Positions 59,048-64,000 of a DNA stretch of 64,000 nt are shown piece after piece. Source of the stretch: Artemisia argyi (Eukaryota; Streptophyta; Magnoliopsida; Asterales; Asteraceae); contig CM060709.1 in the NCBI GenBank assembly GCA_030686995.1, positions 267,218,057-267,282,056 of the forward strand. Reading direction: 5' to 3'. How positions within the stretch are numbered: position 1 is the stretch's first letter; each line of letters begins with the position of its first letter. The translations under genes were made by a program, and so were the position numbers. The notes beneath the pieces were generated by a model, which had not been told where the DNA came from, did not search any database, and worked only from the letters and a program-made list of their open reading frames with translations.

Positions 59048-59550
59048 ATATGCATTTAAATTTGCATCTACTACATCCCATATGTTGGTGGAAATTTAAA
59101 TGTTATCAATTAATAATTGTTAGTTTTAAAAATTAATTTTGATAATTAATAAGTGTTAGGATACTCGACCATAATTCGCTACTCGACCAAGATCTACTCG
59201 ACCCTTATAGCTTTCATAAATTAAATGTACTTTTAAAAAAAGTAAAAGTACTTTTTAGAGAATATAGACAAAAGATTTTGTTCTTTCCCAAAGCAATGCT
59301 TTTTAGGTTCCTATGTACTTTTTCACATGAATTAATGTAAGTCGAGTAGCCGCCGGTTAAGTAACACAAAGGTTGAGTAAGTTTGGTAGTTATGTGAGCC
59401 CATTCAAAGTAACTAACTGTACTTGGTTAAGGACACATGTCGCGTTTTGGGAGGGGTTGCGGAGTTGAGTAGTCGCGTATGACCATTTAGGGAATTTAGT
59501 TTAAAAGTGACCATGATGGGGACCAAAAAAAAATTTTTGTAATAGATTAG

Positions 59551-60146
59551 TACTTAGATTTTTCTCTTTTCTTATTTTGTGTCAAACAATTTTTTTTTTC
59601 TTGCAAATTTTTTTGTAGGCTTGGTTGCCTTTGCCTTGAATTATTGACGAAGTTGGTGAAGCATTGAGATGATTTCCATCCCATGAATGAATAAGGATGT
59701 AAGAATAGAATATACTTTTGATTGTCTTTTCTTCATACCAGACGAGTACCTGTGAATAGTAACGGGATTTTATAGCGGTAGATAGTTGTAGTAATAAAAA
59801 AAAAGTTTATGGGTCATAAAACAAAAAATAACCCGGTTCGACCTGGCCGGTTCCAGTCAAAATAAGGGTCAAATTAAATTGGTTTTCATATTTTTGAAAC
59901 CCAGTTAGACCCGCCAGGTCCGGTTTTATGCATATACTTTTTTTTCGTATCATTCCAAATATATATAAATTTAATTTTTGTGGAAGACCCGGTTGACATA
60001 GATGAACCAGCAACAAGAATAACTGCAAGTAAATTGTTCCATACACCTCTCACAGTCTGACACCATCATAGTGCCTTTCTAGTAGCCCCTTGTCCCATCC
60101 ACCTCTATCAGTCTGACATACACCGTCGTCGAAGACCAGAAGACAA
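59551..60146. other. Intergenic stretch
   Basis: No gene seen. AATAAGGATGTAAGAATA near 59690 is a near copy of sequence near 31888. Around 59825-60000, GC-rich words ACCCGGTT and CCGGTT recur in both directions in an otherwise AT-rich context. Confidence 0.45.
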
Positions 60147-60490
60147 AATGAGCTTCAAGTTTCATCAGGTGGTGGGAAGAGCTCTACCAACAGAGTTTCG
60201 AAGGTTTGATGGACTCTAATGGTAGACCATCAGAGCTTCAAGTTTCATCCGAGTTTCGAAGATCTCATTGATATCAATGAGATATTTGAGAAGAACCCAA
60301 CAACCATCAAGAACTATGACATTTGGTTGAGGTACCAGTCCAAGACTCGTTACCGCAACATGTACAAGGAGTATAGAGACATCACCCTCAACTGTTACAT
60401 TAAACAGATGTACACTGAGATGACATCTCGTCACAGAGTCTGTCACCCTTGCATCCAGGTCATCAAGACAACTACCATTGTTTCTTTTTT
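60147..60490 (+). pseudogene. Rearranged processed copy of ribosomal protein eL20 (RPL18a)
   Basis: The start matches the N terminus of eL20 (FKFHQVVGRALPTE). Further on another frame gives [45 protein letters not shown] and [10 protein letters not shown], the middle of the protein. The segment between is missing, and a partial repeat of the start (about 60233) lies there instead. Introns of the parent are absent. It ends after about 60485. eL20 is part of the large ribosomal subunit. This copy cannot make it. Confidence 0.75.
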
Positions 60491-60566
60491 CTTAATGGGT
60501 TTTTGTCGAGATAAAGTTCTACTCCGTAGGCTTATGGGGCTGAAGTATTCACCTAGTCAAGCCTGA

Positions 60567-61066
60567 AACAAAGGAAACAAACATTAGCCTCGCCTTAGGG
60601 GTGTTTCCCCAAGACTAAGCTCCAGCGTGAGTGTAAGTTTGGTGTATTTATTGATGAGATGAGTTAAAGTGGAGTAAATGAGTAAAAATGAGTAAGTGAG
60701 TAAAGAGAGGAGGAGTTAATGTGATACCTTTAGCATTGAATGAGGCTGGGTATTTATAGTACTCAAATCACTATTCATAACTGTCATGGAGAGGCGGGAA
60801 GCCGGTCTACTCCTAGGCTAGGTTCCTAGGTTACTGTAAATGCATGGGGAATCATAATCTGAGAACCTGGGAAGGTGGCACACGCTTGGTTCTTGCGATT
60901 TACCACTGGTTTATAGCCGTTTTCCCTACCAAGGAGTACTTTGGTCTTTCCCTAGGTGTCTATTATAATATTGCTCCGTTACATGTGGGTGATGCCGGAT
61001 GATCTTATTTGGTGCAACTTGAGTGGATATTGTCTGGTACCAATCGTTCGGACACATGCACGAACA
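60567..61066 (-). repeat. LTR end of a second Tat-like element
   Basis: The right limit is CGAACA followed by TGT and a run of about 17 C (61070-61088). Read on the minus strand, this is a G-tract PPT beside an LTR that begins TGTTCGTG. This mirrors the GGGGGGACA and LTR junction of the Tat at 58581. A minus-strand TATAAATA lies at 60751-60758. The left limit is a guess, near TGAAACAAAGG. The TSD was not found. Confidence 0.4.
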
Positions 61067-61221
61067 TGTCCCCCCCCCCCCCCCCCCACGTAATGTAGTA
61101 TCTATCCTAATAGATAGTACAATACTTCACAGGTGGTGATACGTGTCCCCCTTTGTTCTTTTTTGACGGTCATGATTTTTCACTGACACGATTTGACGTT
61201 TCATCCTTTTCTCACTTCGCC

Positions 61222-61229
61222 TATAAATA
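61222..61229 (+). promoter_or_regulatory. TATA box of the second antisense ORF
   Basis: TATAAATA about 170 bp upstream of the ATG at 61394, in GCCTATAAATATAG, directed away from the LTR. It parallels the TATA box at 58309-58316. Confidence 0.5.
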
Positions 61230-61393
61230 TAGGGGGAACCTTCATTTTTTTTACCACATTCTCTATTTTCACTGTCTGCCTCCGAACGAGTTGTGATCCT
61301 TCGTCTCTTCTCCCTCTTCAAGTGCATCTATTCCTTCTCACTTATCTTTCTTCTTTTAGACCTTCCGTTATACCCCTACGGATCCTCCACAAT

Positions 61394-62040
61394 ATGTCAG
61401 ACAATAGTTCTATTCCCAACGACCAAGAGGATGTGGGTGAGGCTTCTTGTGCTCCCAAGTGTGACATACATTTGAAGACTTCTATCTTGGACGAAGAGAA
61501 TGTCAGTTGGATTTCAAAGTGTTACGGTATACCTCTTGAGCTAAACCCTCGTCCGACCTCTGATGAGATGACAGTCCTTGATGTTTCGGACGATGCTATA
61601 GCTTTGTGTCTTCATTTCTTTAAGCAAGGCGGTTTTAGGATCCCCGCTTCTACTTTCTTCTTGAGGGTATTAAAGTACTTTAGAGTTCACGTTACCCAGC
61701 TTGTACCGATTGATATAAACCGGACGACTATGTTCGAGATGTATTTTCGGGCATTGGGTTTTGAGCCCACCGTTGTTTTGTTCCAGGTATTCTATAAGCT
61801 TTGCAAGCAAGGCCATTGGTTTTCATTCCAAAGTCAGGGGAAAGGACTTTAAACCCTGCTTTAAAGAAATCAAGTCCAACCTTAAAAACTGGAAGAGCCA
61901 GTTCTTTCTTGTTGACCGGAGGGCAATTCCCATTGCAATGCCATGGTGACACTTAGATTCAAATGTTTTAGATCCACCACCGTCCGACACTTATAATGAG
62001 GACAAGGTGGAAAACTTCGTGAAGTAGTTATCCCTCTTCA
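61394..62040 (+). pseudogene. Antisense ORF of a second Tat-like element
   Basis: From the ATG at 61394, MSDNSSIPNDQEDVGE leads to the same domain type as the antisense ORF at 58170, with FKQGGFRIPASTFFLRVLKY and RALGFEPTVVLFQVFYKL. The frame shifts at about 61850 and continues with FKEIKSNLKNWKSQFFLVD. It is on the opposite strand to the first copy because this element lies in the other orientation. An Athila-like LTR interrupts it at 62097. Only the 5' part is in the window, or perhaps left at all. Confidence 0.65.
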
Positions 62041-62096
62041 TAAGCCTCATCCTAGCCTTTTGTACACCGCGAGATTTTGTTATGTTTGGAAATACG

Positions 62097-63502
62097 TGAT
62101 GAGGCGAAAAATGATCCATTTTTAGGGGGTCATTTAAGCCCGGAATTGAATTTATTTGATCAAATATTGCCCTAAATCGTTCCTTTTGTGATTTTAGGTA
62201 CTTTGGGAGTGAAATCTGGAAAAGGAAGCAATTCGGACGTTTTTGGAGCATAAAAGTGAAGAAAACGCCAAAGTCTTAATTTTCCATGCTGGGAACAGTA
62301 GGTGACGGCGTCAAGAGTAACTCCCTGACGGCGTCAAGAGCAAAATTCCATGACGACCCAGTACAGATTTGACGGCGTCACGAAGTAGGGCGTCAAGAGT
62401 AAAAGTCATGACGGCCTGGAAATAATTATCACTTGACGGCGTCAAATGTAGATCAAGGCAGTCCGAGAAAAGTTTTGGCGGCGAGGTGACGGCGTCACAA
62501 GTTTAGTCTTGACGCCGTCAGACCCCTTTTCTTATATATAGTTTTCTAATTTTCACATTAAAAAAGGGAGAAGTTTTGGAGAAACCCTAAGTACGATTTT
62601 GGTGCGAATTTTACAGGTTTTTCAAGGGTTCCAAGCCCTTGATACCTTTCATGTGTAGTTGAGATAAGTGTTCTTTTAATTCAATCAATATGTCTATGTG
62701 TTGGTTGTCTATATCTTGTTCTTATCTTAATTCCATCATGCTAGGCTAGATCTATCTTGTGTTTGCTTGGATCTAATGAAACCTAGATGTTAATTATGTG
62801 TTGATTACTTGTTTATACTTGTCTTGGTTGAATGATTTATATGTTAGGCTTAAGAAAACTGGCAGATCTCCAATTGGTAACATGCTTGAACGACTTAAGA
62901 AACATGAACCGACGCGCACTAGGTCTTTATTGGTTGTATTTAATGCATGAGCCACTGTTTATAATCCCTACGGTTGTGCTGGGCATGGTATAGGAGGAGA
63001 TAAGAGCTCATAGAATTGGGGAGTTAAGTGTGTCACCCCATGAATGGTATTAAGGAATACGATCCGTCATCCATACAATTATAACAAGTAATTAACGTGT
63101 AAAAGATGTCTAGGGAGTAGTGAAATCTAAGTAAACACATTTTCTCCACTTATTGCTCACAACTTTAGTATAATTTAGTTTATTTTCATTTCTAGTATTT
63201 TATTTTGATTGCATCTTTAGTATTGGGTTAGTTGATTAGCAACTAATTCCGCCCAAATCCTTCAAACCCGAGATTTTTAATTGCTTTCTAAAAAATATAA
63301 AATACAAAAATAATCATCCCTCACCTTTAGAACTAGTATTTAGGTTTTCTAATCCTAGCGACACTATTCCTAAGCTGAACGATCAATCCCCCGGTACTTG
63401 TCACTATACTATACTACAACGATCAGGTACACTGCCTGGTGGGGGTTGTAAGCTTCTCGAGATCCCTCGAGAGGTAAAGCCTGGTGCAATTCCCACGCAT
63501 CA
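62097..63502 (+). repeat. 5' LTR of an Athila-like element (same family as LTRs A-C)
   Basis: 1,406 bp, TGATGAGG to ACGCATCA, followed by a PBS. It is homologous, inverted, to LTR C (15960-17367). TATA box TATATATA at 62533-62540. Six perfect TGACGSCGTCA palindromes are upstream of it. Confidence 0.9.
62302..62520 (+). promoter_or_regulatory. Palindrome cluster TGACGSCGTCA upstream of the TATA box
   Basis: Perfect 11-mers at 62302-62312, 62325-62335, 62370-62380, 62434-62444, 62487-62497 and 62510-62520. The TATA box starts 13 bp after the last. The placement and conservation between LTR copies suggest transcription-factor sites in the U3 part. The factor is not known; TGACG is the TGA-bZIP core. 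Confidence 0.7.
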
Positions 63503-63508
63503 AGTTTT

Positions 63509-63527
63509 TGGCGCCGCAACCCGGGGA
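63509..63527 (+). other. Primer-binding site (tRNA-Asp type)
   Basis: TGGCGCCGCAACCCGGGGA, six bases after the LTR, is similar to the tRNA-Asp complement, with changes in the middle. Confidence 0.65.
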
Positions 63528-63669
63528 ATAGTTATTATCTAGGTTAGAATTTCTTTTTATTAGGTCTACTTGCTAGATTCCTTTCTAGTAAGATTTTATT
63601 TTTGTTTTTTTTAGGTTCTCTTTAGTCTATCTTTTTTCTTTGTGCCTTTGTTAGTAACCACCCGACATC

Positions 63670-64000
63670 ATGGACAACGGGAACATCTTTGAACCCGTCA
63701 TCCCACCACAACAAAACCCACCATTAGAACCCCTTAGGCCCCGAACCTTAGGAGAGTATTCCTGACCTAGCCACCAAGGCTACCGAAACACCATTGAGCT
63801 CACCGGAGCCAATGTGACCCCCTTGCGATCCGACACCATCCGGTTGGTGCAAAGTGGATGTGCATTCCATGGACTTCGTTCCAAAGATCCAAACCAACAT
63901 CTTAAGGACTTCCTCAAAATCATAGATTCCATAGACCTAGATGTTGCAACTAGAGAGACAACCCGATTACACCTATTCCAATTCTCTCTACGGGATCAAG
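63670..64000 (+). pseudogene. Athila-like gag, N-terminal part
   Basis: The ATG at 63670 starts MDNGNIFEPVIPPQQNPP. A TGA at 63763-63765 stands where arginine (CGA) is expected. The frame then continues with RNTIELTGANVTPLRSDTI and CAFHGLRSKDPNQHLKDF, typical of plant Athila Gag. It is cut by the window end. Confidence 0.8.

Larger units (their letters stand above)
31968..59550. mobile_element. Long-TIR DNA element split by the Tat retrotransposon
   Basis: The left arm (31968-32100) and right arm (about 59455-59550) are inverted repeats over more than 100 bp, including CTAAGTACTAATCTA and CTACTCAACTCCGCAACCCC. Its own sequence, 31968-32604 plus 59053-59550, is about 1.1 kb. The two halves also share a direct repeat (about 32470-32600 and 59105-59225) containing GTTTTAAAAATTAATT. 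There is no transposase. Long TIRs recall Mutator-like elements, but I found no 9-11-bp TSD. Confidence 0.6.
63503..64000 (+). mobile_element. Athila-like element, internal start, running off the window
   Basis: The part after the LTR 62097-63502. It shows that the solo LTR family of the left block belongs to a gag-bearing Ty3/gypsy element. The rest lies beyond 64000. Confidence 0.8.

Noticed and set aside
60219..60566. A functional eL20 gene
   Set aside because: The N-terminal and middle parts are in different frames, a large segment is missing and the C-terminal part is absent.
1..64000. Bacterial-type defence, phage or operon systems
   Set aside because: Spliced gene structure and plant retroelements throughout. 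No such genes were seen.

Overview
The window is nuclear DNA from a flowering plant. The evidence is an intron-rich single-copy gene, dense nested LTR retrotransposons of the Athila and Tat lineages, a plant-type LINE, tRNA-derived SINEs and small foldback DNA elements. The Gag and LINE proteins suggest an asterid eudicot, perhaps Asteraceae, but this is an impression from memory and was not tested. There is one intact host gene. Nearly everything else is layered transposable elements, and the layers can be ordered because the target-site duplications (TSDs) are still readable.

Left block (1-21454). A LINE (about 1094-21444, 10-bp TSD GTGTTTTAAC, A-rich tail) carries ORF1 and an endonuclease/RT ORF2. 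It was later interrupted. Solo LTR A (2461-15048, TSD TATGT) sits in the end of ORF1 and was itself split twice: by a complete LTR element with 3.68-kb LTRs and a 2.2-kb non-coding interior (3201-12756, TSD ACATC), and by solo LTR B (13216-14821, TSD TCCAY). Solo LTR C (15960-17367, TSD ATTTT) splits ORF2. LTRs A, B and C belong to one Athila-like family. Another member enters the window at its right end as a 5' LTR, PBS and gag start (62097-64000). A tRNA-derived SINE lies upstream of the LINE (775-960).

Centre (21455-30158). A short promoter region holding several foldback elements precedes a 26-exon gene for RNA cytidine acetyltransferase (NAT10/Kre33 family). All 26 exons join in frame to give 1031 residues. 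Downstream come a second SINE with a perfect 17-bp TSD and an internal 90-bp duplication (30176-30560), and a non-autonomous hAT-like element (30846-31533).

Right block (31968-59550). A DNA element with long terminal inverted repeats was split by a Tat-lineage Ty3/gypsy element (32605-59047, 467-bp LTRs, TSD ATATG) that encodes gag, protease, RT, two RNase H domains and integrase, all decayed, plus a long antisense ORF. That antisense ORF was split by an Athila-lineage element (40735-56796, LTRs about 3.9 kb, TSD GGACT). Its gag-pol is nearly full length but is closed by stop codons that look like C-to-T decay.

Right edge (59550-64000). A rearranged intronless copy of ribosomal protein eL20 (RPL18a), the LTR end and antisense ORF of a second Tat-like element (about 60567-62096), then the Athila-like element running off the window.

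The features most worth follow-up are the large-LTR non-autonomous element, the TGACGSCGTCA palindrome clusters upstream of the TATA box in the Athila-like LTRs, and the Tat antisense ORFs with their own TATA boxes beside the LTR.
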